This document shows, in pieces, positions 9,711 to 20,505 of a stretch of 64,000 bases of DNA (positions are counted from its first letter, which is position 1; every line of letters starts with the position of its first letter). The position numbers and the translations under genes were made by a program. A model generated the notes under the pieces. It was not told the DNA's origin and searched no databases. It saw only the letters and a list, made by a program, of their open reading frames with translations. Source of the DNA: Diplonema papillatum (Eukaryota; Euglenozoa; Diplonemea; Diplonemida; Diplonemidae); assembly GCA_030068145.1 (NCBI GenBank), contig JAPJBO010000556.1, forward strand, positions 87,988-151,987, read 5' to 3'.

Positions 9711-10154
9711 TTTCTACGAACTACTTCTACAAATGTGTCCGGCTCGTCGGAATAGGGTTGAGGGTCGAGATCTCGTTCGTTAACGGAATCGACCTGACAA
9801 ACCACACCACCGGAGTGGCCATGCACCACCACACAGTCCATCGAGCACGAGCTCTCAATCTGTCAATCCTTGAGATCGCCCCGACCTAGTAAAATCCCCC
9901 GTGTCGAATTCGCTGAGCTGCATGTTCCACGCCTGGTGGTGCCATTCCGTGGCTTCCTTTAAATTTCAGCCTTGCCAATGTGCGTCCTCCCTGAACCCAT
10001 ACTCTTTGATTCTTGTTCAGGGAGTGCCGTGGAAGTCAAAATTATTGAAATATGCTGTCATAGAAGACAGTTGAAAACGAGCCGCCAGTTAAGAGGGCGG
10101 GTTGGAGAATGTAGTCATAAAAGGCATTTTGAAAGCATGCCGCCATAAGCGACG
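9711..10154. other. No gene seen
   Basis: There is no coding region, inverted repeat or tandem array that I can support. Confidence 0.4.
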
Positions 10155-10305
10155 TTTTTTTTTTTTGAAAGTATGCCACTCGACTAGACCTCTTGAGTTT
10201 GTGCTAACCACGAATTGGGAGTCGGGAGAACCTACAAAGCCAAAAGCAGGACCGACCCCCCCGTTCGTGAGAAAAAGCGAAGAATAAAAACACCTTCTTT
10301 TTTCC
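10155..10305 (+). repeat. Dispersed repeat, second copy
   Basis: It matches 5250-5409 and continues past AATAAAAACACC into TTCTTTTTT. It therefore represents the state without the adjacent SDR. Confidence 0.55.
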
Positions 10306-10864
10306 ATCTATCTTTGTCAAGAGCTGCAACTCAACTATTCTTGGATTTATGCTGCCATGAAGACGGAGTGACGATCTTTCGCGCCAAAAGGGAAGAAAAA
10401 AAAAAACGAAAGAAGGTACCGTGGGAAAACCGACGACAACAAACAAGCAAGCAACACGAAGCAATAGTGCTACCGATCGATATTCTCTCCTGCACCCCAC
10501 TTCCCTCTCCCGCTCATGATGGTCCGCCTACTACGTCCGCGTCTTAAGACCAGGGGAAAACGAAGCGCCAACGCACGGTGTTTAGAGCGCATTCTTTCGA
10601 AAACCTTCCATTCCAAGCGCGTTCTGGCGTTCCTTGCCCACTCCTCTTTCACTGCCTAACCGGAGACTGAAATACCAGCCATTCGCACACTTTGTCCCCT
10701 TGCGGACGATGCAACCAAGCCGCGAAGCATTTCGCCTGTTCGGGGGGAACGTTGGAGAAAGAAATTCGTGTGCGCTCGGTTTGCGAAGGCTTGCAACGAT
10801 CCTTTGCAAACTTCAGGCAGCAACGGCGTGCATCGTCGACCTCCCCGCGAAGAAACCAACCGAG
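10306..10864. other. No gene seen
   Basis: Both strands lack a convincing coding region. A fragment near 10515 (CATGATGGTCCGCC) also occurs at 21345 and 38509 in another dispersed repeat. Confidence 0.4.
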
Positions 10865-11550
10865 AAGAGAAGCCTCAATGGTCAACCGGAGACCCGAAAC
10901 CGCCGAGCTTCTAAACCACAATAGCGCGGGGGGTCCGAGATCGCTTTACTCGCGGACGTGAACTCCGTGTCGATCGCAAGAACCATCGAGACACATAGGA
11001 AATAAGAGCGCGCGCTAAAATAAGTCGAATAGTTGGCAATAGGCAACAAAGACACGCGCACAAGCACACGTACTGCCACTACAGCAGATACGATGGCCAC
11101 CCGAAGACTATAAAACCTCGGATCCCTTAGTGAACTTGCACTCTAAACAAAAAGCTCGTCCAGTTCCGGTTCTTTTTCGACAACAAGCATGCGCGTGGGG
11201 GGCCCAAGACTAAGTTCAAAGCGAATTTCTTCTTGGTGTCAGTCGCAACACTTACAAACCTGGCTAGCCGTAGTTAAAGTGTGTAATCATACCTACTACC
11301 CTCATACTACCCGCCTCACAGCCTCAATGGTCAACCGGAGACCCTAAAACACCGAACCTCTAAACCACAATAAACGCTAAAAATTCAAAGCGACTTTCAT
11401 CTCGGTGTCGGTCGCAGCAGTTGCAAACTTGGCTGGCCGTAGTAAAGTGTGTAATTAAGCCTGCATCCCTCACACTACTCGACTCCCAGCCTCAATGGTC
11501 AACCGGTGTCCCTGAAACACCGAACCTCTGAACCACAGTAAGCGTAATAA
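10865..11550 (+). repeat. Tandem Penelope-UTR-like units
   Basis: Units of about 180-250 bp repeat in the same direction. Each has GGTGTCRGTCGCAA or a close variant, a GGC-AGCCGTAG block, a CCTCAATGGTCAACCGG block, and a tail resembling GACCCTAAAACACCGAACCT. Units end near 10920, 11160, 11375 and 11550. The related single unit near 15583-15645 has only the tail. Confidence 0.5.
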
Positions 11551-11839
11551 TTTCACCTCTGACGTAGAAGTCGTACGACCGCTGTCCATAGCGGCGAGAA
11601 TCAAAGGTCGGTAGAGGTTTGAAGCAAACAATCCAAAGCTTGCAAATCCCTCATCCTCTCAAAGCGCGACACACGTTTTTTTTTTTTTTTTTTTTTTTCG
11701 TTTTCTCCTTTTTCCCCCTTATCATGTCTTTTTTAATGCTATTGTTTGTTTTTGGTTCCTACCGCTCGCCAACCCAAGTGTACTACTAATCTGAAACAAT
11801 CACCCCTTCTGTCCCTGCGCATGGGGGTTTTTTTTTGTA

Positions 11840-12014
11840 AGGTGACTTTCCCTTGTATCCCACGACTTCAAATTTTGTTCCCTTATATCCCAATAGGACA
11901 ACAAATTGTGTTCCCTTATATCCCAACCAACAAATATTTGCCCAAGGCAATCCCATCGGGATAGAAGGGAACAAAATTTCAAGTGTTGGGGGGGGATATA
12001 AGGGAATTACACCT
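11840..12014. mobile_element. MITE-like element with imperfect long TIRs
   Basis: Both ends read inward as AGGTG----TTCCCTT-TATCCC and continue to CTTCAAATTTTGTTCCC on the left and CTTGAAATTTTGTTCCC on the right (minus strand). That gives about 45-50 bp of imperfect terminal inversion in a 175-bp element. No target duplication is evident. A T run of about 22 bases lies at 11676-11698. Confidence 0.5.
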
Positions 12015-13009
12015 TCTTTTAAACTTCGAAACACGTGGCATAACATGTGTAAAAGTCAAACATGTGATCACATCAGGGACGTACAGTTAGCAATCTGAAC
12101 ATGATACCTCATGGAACACCACGCCGTGCTAGTGTCAGTACAAAAAAACCTTATCTCTGAAAAGAAAGCTGGCAGCGTTGGAACCTGCCGTGTAAATACA
12201 CAAAACAGGTCCTTCGCATACGCGCACCAAGAAAATACATGACATTTGTTTGTGCGCACTTCCTTCAAACCTGTTTTGTTCATCTAACGGGAGTGAGGAT
12301 AGTACGCTGCCATCGATCTGTTTTTGCTCTTGACAAATTGCATTTGGTAGACACAAAAACAAGCGAACTTTAACTCTAAAAACGTGCGTTCCCATGTTAG
12401 CCACATGCCATCACTACATAGCCAGTGGGTCGTGTGCCAGACCCACCACTTTTGTTTGCCAAGTCCAAAGTATTGAACTTCTTCGAGACATTGCAATGTG
12501 TTCCAAGGTAGGTACCAGGAAAAGCCTGCTACACGGGAGCCGAGCTTCACGTGTTCGGCGGAACTGCAGAGCCACGGGCCTACGGGTCAAGTGGCTACCG
12601 ATTTCCCAAACTACAGTAACGAGGCTTGGCGCACCTTGGGGCTTGGCGCTCGCGCTGAACACAAGCTCGTCGAGACGGTCAGCCGCAGGGCACAGCGGAC
12701 GGGGTTGTGGCACTGTGCTGCCTCCGACTCAAGCTTTGCAAGCTGAGGTTGACCGACACGTTCCTGGACCCGGTGCGGCCTTTTTCTTCTTCTTCGAGAC
12801 ATTGCAATGTTTTACAAAAATGCAAGCCTGAGCAATGAGCGAACCAACACCGTACTGAAGATTATGTCACTGTCACAGTTTGCATGTCCGTGCTTCACAT
12901 GGAGATCCCTAACTCAAGACATGCCAGGTGAAAAAGAAGAAGAACGACCTGAAGAGAGGGCCCAAACTCGGCCTGCTCAAAAAGTGCGGATGCGTCAACG
13001 CAACAGTTT
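12015..13009. other. No gene seen
   Basis: It holds one minus-strand stem-loop variant (12240-12316) and a GC-rich unique-looking part (12500-12780). TTCGAGACATTGCAATGT occurs twice, at 12482 and 12792. There is no supported coding region. Confidence 0.4.
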
Positions 13010-13180
13010 TTAGAGTGACAGTTCGCTTGAAACTCCGGGGTTTTAAAGTAAGGTCACCGGGTGACCTTCGTCGTTAAGGGAAGATATCCTTTGTGCTCTG
13101 AGTGTCGTAAGAGTGGTGGTTACACGAGGTAAGAGGATCGGTGGGTACCTTGGTTGTTGGTCATTGGTGGCTTCGGCCAT
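13010..13180 (-). repeat. Penelope-UTR-like fragment, inverted copy of 46735-46890
   Basis: The minus strand of 13015-13175 matches 46735-46885, including GGTACCCACCGATCCTCTTA and the GAGACTTTGAAACCCCGG-type tail module. Confidence 0.55.
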
Positions 13181-13995
13181 TGTCCACGTACCTTACTTAC
13201 GGCAGCGAAAGAGCGAAGGCATATTTCTTCGAGGCGTTTGCAACGAGCCGTGCCTCTGTTCTTTCGGAAACAACATGGCGCGCGGGAGGGTCGCACCCAA
13301 TCGGCTCAACTGCGGTTGATCGAGGGTGACATCAATTGCACTTATCGGTGTATGTCTTGGCTCTGGGAACGATGAAGACCGCGGCCAGACGCGATAGTCA
13401 ATGGGAATTGCAGAAGCATAAGACTCATCAGGTCGTCGAACGCATTAGCGGGCTGGGTTCGCCCATGCCCATCAGCAGTTGAGTGTCGCTTGAAAATCTA
13501 GTCTCTCAGACTGCGTTCGACTCTCGATTCGACGATGATTGGCTTGCTGATCATTATCGATCATGTGGAACGTGTTGGTCACCGTCGTTCAAAGGATTCG
13601 CTAACAAACAAATATTTTGTCGGTTTGCGGGTTTGCGGGTCACTCTCCCTATTTTGCCGGAATTTTGTGTAAATTGCTGGGAGTCCTGTCTTGATTCATT
13701 GTGGTCGAAAAAGAAATAGAGCATAGGTGGGCTCACCTGCCAGTGTTGCATGTCTTTGCCTCTGCCTCCTCTCCGGCCTCAAACCCTTCAGTGTCGCGGT
13801 GGCAAGCAACAGCAGGATCTGCCGACCGGAATCCCCGGTACTGCGGTTGATTCCCCAGATGAATCTGCAGAAAAGGTAGTACGCGTACTGCTTTCAGCAT
13901 GTGTACAAAAAGAAACGAAGAAAATTAACGTGCTGGAATCAGTACGTTCAGCATGCTGAACGTAAGGCCTGAGCACAGCTAGGAAGACCACTCGA
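13181..13995. other. No gene seen
   Basis: No supported gene or repeat. A motif resembling ACGTACTGCTTTCAGCATGT near 13880-13960 is a partial inverted repeat. Confidence 0.35.
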
Positions 13996-14330
13996 TCACG
14001 AAACCCAAGCACTACTCTACGAGAAAATACAAAAAAAAACGCGGACAACAGACCGGTACGGGCTACAAGGCAACCCCTGCTCAACTTAAAGAACTCAATG
14101 CTCAACTTGTAGAACGTGGGGGGCCCAAGACTACACTCCACGAAGGAATGTACTTGGTGTCGGTCACAAACAGTCCCGGACATGGCTAGCCATAACCCAT
14201 AACGAAAGCGTGCACTAAATATGCAACCCGTAACCACATAGCCCTTTCTTGCTTTAAGAGAACCCATTCATGAAGGAGACCCTAAAACCCCGGAATCTTC
14301 AAGCGAACTTTAACTCTAAAAGCGTGGGTA
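13996..14330 (+). mobile_element. 5'-truncated Penelope-like element (3' UTR only)
   Basis: The segment matches 30110-30420 downstream of the intact gene from ACCCAAGCACTACTCTACG to the CAAGCGAACTTTAACTCTAA tail. It has no coding sequence upstream, as expected for target-primed insertions that stop early. A 14690-14790 segment resembles the element's flanking direct repeat. Confidence 0.6.
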
Positions 14331-14531
14331 GCTAGCACAGCTAGGAAGACCACCCAACAAGACGACAGGACCAGCTATACCCACACCCAAGAAGAGAACA
14401 CAAACCCGCCTTGGCTGCCGACCGTAGACGTAGAACACGGATCCTTACAACTCGAAACAGTCTGGATAGCTGCATGTAATACGCTCCCAACCTGGTAATG
14501 CAACGTGAACACAGCGTCCTGATGCTTTATT

Positions 14532-14690
14532 TTACACTCGTCGCCACTGGCAGGCTACCTCGAGAATTTCTACGAAGCAGGTGCGTGTACCAAAAAGCAA
14601 CCGTTCTTTTGGTACAAGCGCCTGCTTTGTTGGTACAAGCGCCTGCTTTGTAGAAATTCTCGAGGAGGCTGCCAGTTGAGACGACGCGTA
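14532..14690. repeat. Palindrome built from an SDR head
   Basis: The left arm (CTCGAGAATTTCTACGAAGC, reading toward GGTACACGC) is complementary to the right arm (GCGCCTGCTTTGTAGAAATTC and beyond). In the right arm the block TGGTACAAGCGCCTGCTTTG occurs twice. Each arm is an A-end of the split direct repeat, about 55-60 bp. Confidence 0.55.
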
Positions 14691-14790
14691 GAAGAATGGA
14701 GGTAGCACACGACCAGACCGACAGAGACCACCGCAAGATTCCCTTGCCTTTTTCCTCATTCCTTAATAACAGCACACCCTGTTCGATGCG

Positions 14791-15782
14791 GATTCTATTG
14801 AAATTAGGGACATAAAATAAGCGAATGCAACCGACACCTACCGGGTAGACAGAACCCCAACCAAAGGATTCAACCGCCTCTGGGTGGGTTAGTCTCACAT
14901 CTGACACTTGCTGTCGTAGACTTAGAAAAAGGCGAAAAAAACAAAAAAAACAAAAAATAAGTGAGAACCCCGCTTCTGAACACGAAAACAATCCAAAAAA
15001 AAAAAAAAAAAAACAAAACACAAAAAACAACAAGTGAAACCGCACTCGATTCCAGCTTTTTCGAGCGAGAATCGCCCTGCTCCCCCCCAGGCATCTTGTT
15101 AAGAATCATCCATCCATCCATCAGCCGGCTAGGCTATTTTCACTGTGGAGGGGGGAGACGCTACCTGTCACACTCTAAGGTGGTCACCACGGTGGGCGGT
15201 CAGAAAAAAAAAAAAAAAGACTTTTGGGCCCAAATACCCCAAATACCACAAAATTTTTCTGGGCCCACTTTGGGCTGACCATTTCACCTTCGAAGAATTT
15301 GACCACCCAGCCTCCAAGGCAACTGCAGAAGGGGGGGAAGGGGGTCTGGTTTATCCGGCCATCCGGCCAAAGTGGCTGATCCTTAACAAGAGCGCTGCTC
15401 CCCCCGCCCTTCCTTCAGATTTTGTACGCCTTTCACCAGAAACATGCAAGTGGGGCAACGGCAAGGTATGGAAGGGCTTGATTGTCCAATTCCTTATTCT
15501 CCAAACGTTTCAACCCCTTTTCGTCCACTTGCCGCGCCCCCAGTGACTGTCTGTTTGGCGTGGGTATTTAAACAAAGAAACCCCTCAATGGTCAACCGGA
15601 GACCCTCAAAACACCGAACCTCTAAACCACAATAAATGCTAAAAACAACAACAATAACGGCAAACAATCAACCAACCAACCAATACAAAACTTCTCGGCC
15701 GGGAGAGAGAAGCCCCACCAAGGGAATCGACTGCCTCCTGATGAGCTGGTCCGCCAGTTGCTGTTGTTTTCATTTTTTTTGT
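14791..15782. other. A-rich non-coding stretch
   Basis: It has several A runs (14935-15015, 15205-15218), an ATCC repeat (15108-15122), and a block at 15700-15760 related to 31560-31615 just upstream of the GYPPQ gene. I see no gene. Confidence 0.4.
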
Positions 15783-15900
15783 GTTAACAATGCATTGTTG
15801 GTACTAAAAATATAGTAGTTGGCAGCGTACGAAAAGCAACTCACCAAATCAGGTGAAAAGCTGCTGGTGCGCACAAACAAACGGAAGCGCCATACTAATT
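15783..15900 (+). repeat. GGCAGCGTAC stem-loop repeat
   Basis: This copy carries AACAATGCATTGTT, GGCAGCGTAC, CTCACCAAATCAGGTGA and GTGCGCACAAACAAAC in order. Confidence 0.6.
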
Positions 15901-16061
15901 TTTTTGGTAGGAAAAGAAACTTGTTTCTTTGAAGACTAATAATAATCCGAACGACAGGTTTGCCGCTCCCAATCCGTCCAGAGAAACAAAGTAGCTTGCC
16001 TCGGGGCGGAGGACGGAGCGGAGGACGAGAGTGACAGACACAAGCATAGGAGTGAGGATTT

Positions 16062-16479
16062 TATTATTTGACCACCTACTTTGTAGGAAATACTTGAGGA
16101 GGCTGCCAGCTGCAAAAGAACAAAGGAGGCAAATGTGCTGTAGCCCACACGAAACACAGGTGAATCTGGGTTCAGTGGCGGGCGTAGGCGTTCAACAAAA
16201 AGGGCTCAATTTTTTAATCAGCCGGCAAGCCGGCTGATCGCGTGCCCACTGGGTGCTTATACAAAAATACTCGAGGGGCTGCCTTGTGCTTACTTCGAAG
16301 GAGGCTAGAGGGGGAGAAACAATACAACTACAAAATGGGTCTTTTTTGTTGAACGCTTACGCCCGCCACTAAACCCAGATTTACCTGTGTTTCGTGTGGG
16401 CTACAGCACATTTACCTCCTTTGATCTTTGCAACTGGCAGCCTCCTCAAGTGTTTCCTACAAAGCAGGTGCTTATACAA
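16062..16479. mobile_element. Two SDR units in inverted orientation around a hairpin
   Basis: An A half (+) at 16062-16201 is followed by the perfect hairpin ATCAGCCGGC-AA-GCCGGCTGAT (16217-16238). Then comes a complete A-B unit on the minus strand at 16263-16479. Before the minus unit there are 12 bp of another A head (16251-16262), so its B end keeps the B-A junction seen in the full element. Confidence 0.6.
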
Positions 16480-16896
16480 AAAAAAAAAAAAAAAGTCCGG
16501 GTGTCGCACCCGCTTTTCAGTGGCACACACGTCTCCACGCGTTTTGGGGCTCGTACCTGATCATCGGACAGCTACGGGACGCTTTTCTGTTGAGTTCGTT
16601 TAACCTTTCTATGAGAGGGCCGTTGTTTTCCAGAAATGTTCGCCTTCACTGCAACAGCACACCCACGGAAAGGAAACGATGAATACGCAAAAAGAAAGAG
16701 GAAGCTGAGACTGATGAATGATTCTTTGATCCTGCTGGGTTTGGTCTCTTGGTAACGCCAGAGCCGCGGGCCGACTGCCCCCAAGAAACCAAGAAAAAGA
16801 TTTGGAAAGAAAAAGATTTGCCCAACTTCATCAAATAGCACCCCAGTATCTGTTCCAGATTTTTTTTCTGTCGTATAAGATCGCAGATCTTAGAAG

Positions 16897-17075
16897 ATGA
16901 GGAGACTGCCAGTTGCGATAGATCAAAGGAGGTAAAATGTGCTGTAGCCCACACGAAACACAGGTAAATCTGGGTTTAGTGGCGGGCGTAAGCGTTCAAC
17001 AAAAAAGACCCACTTTGTAGTTGTATTGTTTTCTCCCCCTCTGAAATGAGCACAAGGCAGTCCCTCGACTATTTT
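16897..17075 (+). mobile_element. Solo SDR lacking its first 35 bases
   Basis: It begins at GAGGAGACTGCCAGTTGCGA and ends CCCTCGACTATTTTA. The head (GCACCTGCTTTGTAGG) is missing where the unit meets the small hairpin at 16871-16896. Confidence 0.6.
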
Positions 17076-18560
17076 ATGGTAACAACCGCGGTTGTCATTA
17101 TCAAAAAGTGACGGCTGGCAGCGTACTGTGGAAATTACCATACAGGTGATAGCACATACAGACAAACAAACCCCTGTTTACCAAAAAGATACAAGTCGAC
17201 ATGTTTGGTGGCGCTGGGTTCGTACTCCAGCTCGGAGTTTGGCTTTTTTGACTTACCTACCCTCCCCCGCCTTCACTAAATCCGCGGTTAAATAACCTGG
17301 CCTCAGTGGTGCAAGCACCACGCGCTCTTCAAACCCATGAAACATTTTCCCCCTGATGAGACCTGCCGGCCCTAAAACGGCACAGGACTGGTTCTTCATT
17401 GACAAACGCCTTGCTTAAGCTCGGCACCCGGTTGCTTTGGCAACCTGTCGCTTTTGCGACGCCACAAACTTCGTTTCCCGAGACGTTACCATACGGCCCA
17501 ACCCCCGAACACCAAGAGAGGTACAGTTTGGAAGGGACTGCATGTCAAAGCAGGAAAAGGCATATGGAAACGCTCAGAACCGATAAAGAACAAAAAAAGT
17601 CGTAACCCAACACAGGACGAGAAGGAAGGAGCAGCACCACCAGAACCGAGAAAGAACAAAAAAAGAAGAATACTACGCACCAAACCCACCACCCTCCCCA
17701 ACCCGGGCTTCCTTTTTACCCCTGCAAACCCGTGAATAGGTGCTACGGGAGTATCTGGCAACCGCTGCTTAACAGTGCTCACGTGGGCGGTGTCTTCGGA
17801 CAGCACCTCGTGATGTTCGCATCACAAAACAAAGAAGACAGTGAAATGGTCGTTACCTTTTCGGGTTTCGCTCGCGACCGTTTCCTGAAGAATCCTTCAC
17901 TAAATCCGCGGTTAAATAACCTGGCCTCAGTGGTGCAAGCACCACGCGCTCTTCAAACCCATGAAACATTTTCCCCCGTGCATAAGATGGATGAAGAACT
18001 CGGGTTTTGGCAGTATCCATCTTAATCAAGGGGGGTATCCATCTTAAACACGGGGGCACTGTAGACTACAGTGTAGTCACTTTGCACAGGGGTACCTCAC
18101 CCCCGTGTTTAAGATGGATTGGCATTCTCGCCCGTTATCCATCTTATTCAAGGGGGTTTGGCTATCCATCTTATGCACGGGGGGGGGGTAGGTACATGCA
18201 TATATGCGAATCGTCACGAGGTGCAGTCCGCGGTTGTCATTATCAAAAAAGTGACGGTTGGCAGCGTACTGTGGAAATTACCATACAGGTGATAGCACAT
18301 ACGCACAAACAAACCTCTGTTTACCAAAAAGATACAAGTCGACATGTCTGGAGGCGCTGGGTTCGTACTCCAGCTCTGAGTTTGGCTTTTTCGACTTACA
18401 TGTAATATGCGTCGACATGTCTGGAGGCGCTGGGTTCGTACTCCAGCTCGGAGTTTGGCTTTTTCGACATATATGCGAATCGTCACGAGGTGCTGTCCGA
18501 AGGCACTGCGCACGTGAGCACGGTTAAGCATTGAGTTCTTTAAAGTGCAAGTGCCATCAA
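17076..18560. repeat. Mosaic of short repeats
   Basis: An 83-bp direct repeat lies at 17271-17354 and 17895-17977 (starts CTTCACTAAATCCGCGG, includes TGGTGC-AA-GCACCA). A unit of about 55-67 bp with GCGCTGGGTTCGTACTCCAG occurs at 17197, 18337 and 18411. Stem-loop variants lie at 17090 and 18232. A 20-bp perfect inverted repeat, ATCCATCTTAAACACGGGGG, lies at 18027-18046 and 18100-18119. Confidence 0.55.
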
Positions 18561-18802
18561 GGCAGGCGAGCACTGTTCACGGGCTAGTAGCGTACTATCC
18601 TCACTCCCGTTAGATGAACAAAACAGGTTTGAAGGAAGTGCGCACAAACAAAAAAGAGGACGTAAGTGAGAATGCCCGCCGTTCATCGTGACGACATTGA
18701 TCTCCGCGCCCACGGCGCAACGACTTGCGCCCGCCGTAGTAGTACGGGATAGTAGTGGGGCGACCGGATACTCCTCGGAGAGATGGTCCCTGCACTCGAA
18801 CT

Positions 18803-18832
18803 CGTCTCTCTCTCTCTCTCTCTCTCTCTCTT
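18803..18832. repeat. CT dinucleotide microsatellite
   Basis: About 15 CT units. A similar run lies at 33772-33795. A 17-18 base G run follows at 18932-18949. Confidence 0.9.
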
Positions 18833-18960
18833 GATCTTTCTACTGTGAAAATGGAAGAAGTGCGCACAAACAAAGGAAGCGCCAGATCCGAGTTTTTTGG
18901 GCTTCCCCGCCGGCAGCTCTGCCGAGGCTCCGGGGGGGGGGGGGGGGGGCGATCTCGATG

Positions 18961-19556
18961 TGGACGAGGATGATGACGAGGTGGCAAGGTCGCGCTTTCG
19001 CGCCGCGTGTTAAGCAGTGTGAACTTGAAATGCAGGTACCACAGGGAGTAAGCTTGCATTGTTAAGCAGCGGTTGCCATGGTACTCCCGTAGCACCTATT
19101 CACGAGTTTGCAGGGGTACAAGGGGGCGGGGGGGTTTGTGACCGTTCAGCGAAAAACGTGGGGAGCCCAAGAACACTCCCCTAACCAGGTGAGATCTTGG
19201 TGTCGGTCACGAATTGTTTCGAACCCGACTTGCCAAAGCAAGCGAGTAAAGGGTACACGAAAGAAGCCCTGCACGCCTCCCCCAAACCCACCCAGTACGT
19301 ATTATAATACATATAGCTTCAAAAGAACCCATTCGACGAAGGTCACCCGGAGACTCGAAAAATCCCGGATTCTCAAGCGAACTATATTTCTGAAAAGCGC
19401 CGGATCCATTCTTGGACACACCCTCCTTTTTACAATAAACGCCCAAAAATACAAAAAGGAAACAGTGCCAGAAACTACCCACTCCCCCCGTATGCTTACA
19501 CAACGGTAGTCCAGCCTCAAAAAAAGAAAATAATAAGCGCTAAAAAGCTGCGGTTA
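18961..19556. other. No gene; Penelope-UTR-like fragment
   Basis: Positions 19155-19415 contain GTGGGGAGCCCAAGAACACT, TTGGTGTCGGTCAC and the CGGAGACTCGAAAAATCCCG tail, matching 6420-6480 plus 6780-6935. Confidence 0.45.
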
Positions 19557-19853
19557 CACTCCAGTCCGTAATTAATGGTAAGTAATATCTTGTGGAATTG
19601 TATTTTTGTGGAGAGTTATTTCATTTGTTTTTCAGACGGGCGCTTTTGGGGTTTGTTTTATTTATTCTTGCTGGAGTCTGCTGCCTGGCACCTGCTCGCG
19701 CAAAGAGGTCGGGGGGACGGGCCCTGGAAATGAAGCTGAATTTTAGCGTTTAAAACTTTGTGAATTTCTGTTTCGTGAAGGAATTAATTGTTTTCTTTCA
19801 CGGATTTTGGCGGTCTTCGCGAATTAGAAATTGATTAATTACAGACTGGAGTG
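19557..19853. mobile_element. Mariner-like MITE with TA target duplication
   Basis: The 20-bp terminal inverted repeat CACTCCAGTCYGTAATTAAT (one mismatch between arms) bounds 297 bp. It is flanked by TA on both sides (19555-19556 and 19854-19855). There is no coding capacity. TA duplication and CACT-type ends fit the Tc1/mariner superfamily, though the family assignment is inference. Confidence 0.65.
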
Positions 19854-20108
19854 TAAAGCGAGACATGCCGATTCGCACCCGAAAGTCGGGTGTGCTGCAA
19901 CCAAAAACGCGTGTACAACCTGGTCCACAAAAAAGTCAGCGTGGCTACGACGAGCCGTTTTTCTCCAGCTGTACCTCCAGCTTTTTTTTAGTACTCCGGC
20001 TGTGCGTAAATAATAAGAGCGCACGTCACTTTTTAGTACTAACAATCTTGCGGGTTGCCCTTCAATGTATTGTGCAGGCTGGGCTCAAGACCGTGCGTTG
20101 TGGTTTAA

Positions 20109-20362
20109 CCCCTTACCGACCAGCGACCTCCACAGGGGTCGTTAAATAGTCCATTTCTTAGATATGCCGGAAGTTGGAGTGGGTGTGTCGAAAACAGCTT
20201 TCGAGGGCTGGAATGAAAAGATATGTGCGTACCTCTTTATTCCCGCCCTTGAACCTCTGAAATCCTGCTCCCCCTCGAAGTCGACAAGGTGCCAACCTGC
20301 CATGGCCAGGATTTAGGCCCAAAACCCCGGAAGAAAGTCAATGGTGCCCGGTCGGTAAGGGG
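20109..20362. mobile_element. piggyBac-like MITE with TTAA target
   Basis: CCCCTTACCGACC is found at both ends in inverted orientation (20109-20121 and 20350-20362). TTAA lies directly outside each end (20105-20108 and 20363-20366). TTAA targets and CCC-starting termini are hallmarks of piggyBac. The element is 254 bp and non-coding. Confidence 0.65.
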
Positions 20363-20497
20363 TTAACCCCATTCCGACGGGGCACCTGCAGGTTGATTTC
20401 TGGGGTTTCTGGGACAGGGTCGACGTGGCATACCCCCCACTGATACCTTGGGTTGATCTTCTGACCGTCATGGAACGGTACGTCACAAACGTGTTCC
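20363..20497 (+). repeat. Dispersed repeat, second copy, between two MITEs
   Basis: It matches 9430-9548 (CCGACGGGGCACCT, TGATACCTTGGGT, ACCGTCATGG). The piggyBac-like element abuts its left side and the hAT-like element its right side. Confidence 0.55.
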
Positions 20498-20505
20498 ATT
20501 CCACC

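Noticed and set aside
12394-12831. Plus-strand frame of 145 codons
   Set aside because: It crosses a repeated TTCGAGACATTGCAATGT motif and a T-rich run, and shows no family signature.
14935-15218. Poly-A tracts as signs of processed retrogenes
   Set aside because: No coding sequence precedes them and A runs occur throughout the non-coding part of the window.
15740-15775. Hammerhead-like CTGATGAG followed by a CTGG/CCAG stem
   Set aside because: The required GAAA after the second stem is missing (TTGCTG instead), and related copies at 14880 and 31590 lack the CTGATGAG core.
18337-18477. tRNA-like box B (GGGTTCGTACTCC) in repeated units
   Set aside because: No acceptor or anticodon arm could be folded and no box A lies at a suitable distance. 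Treated as part of a short repeat.
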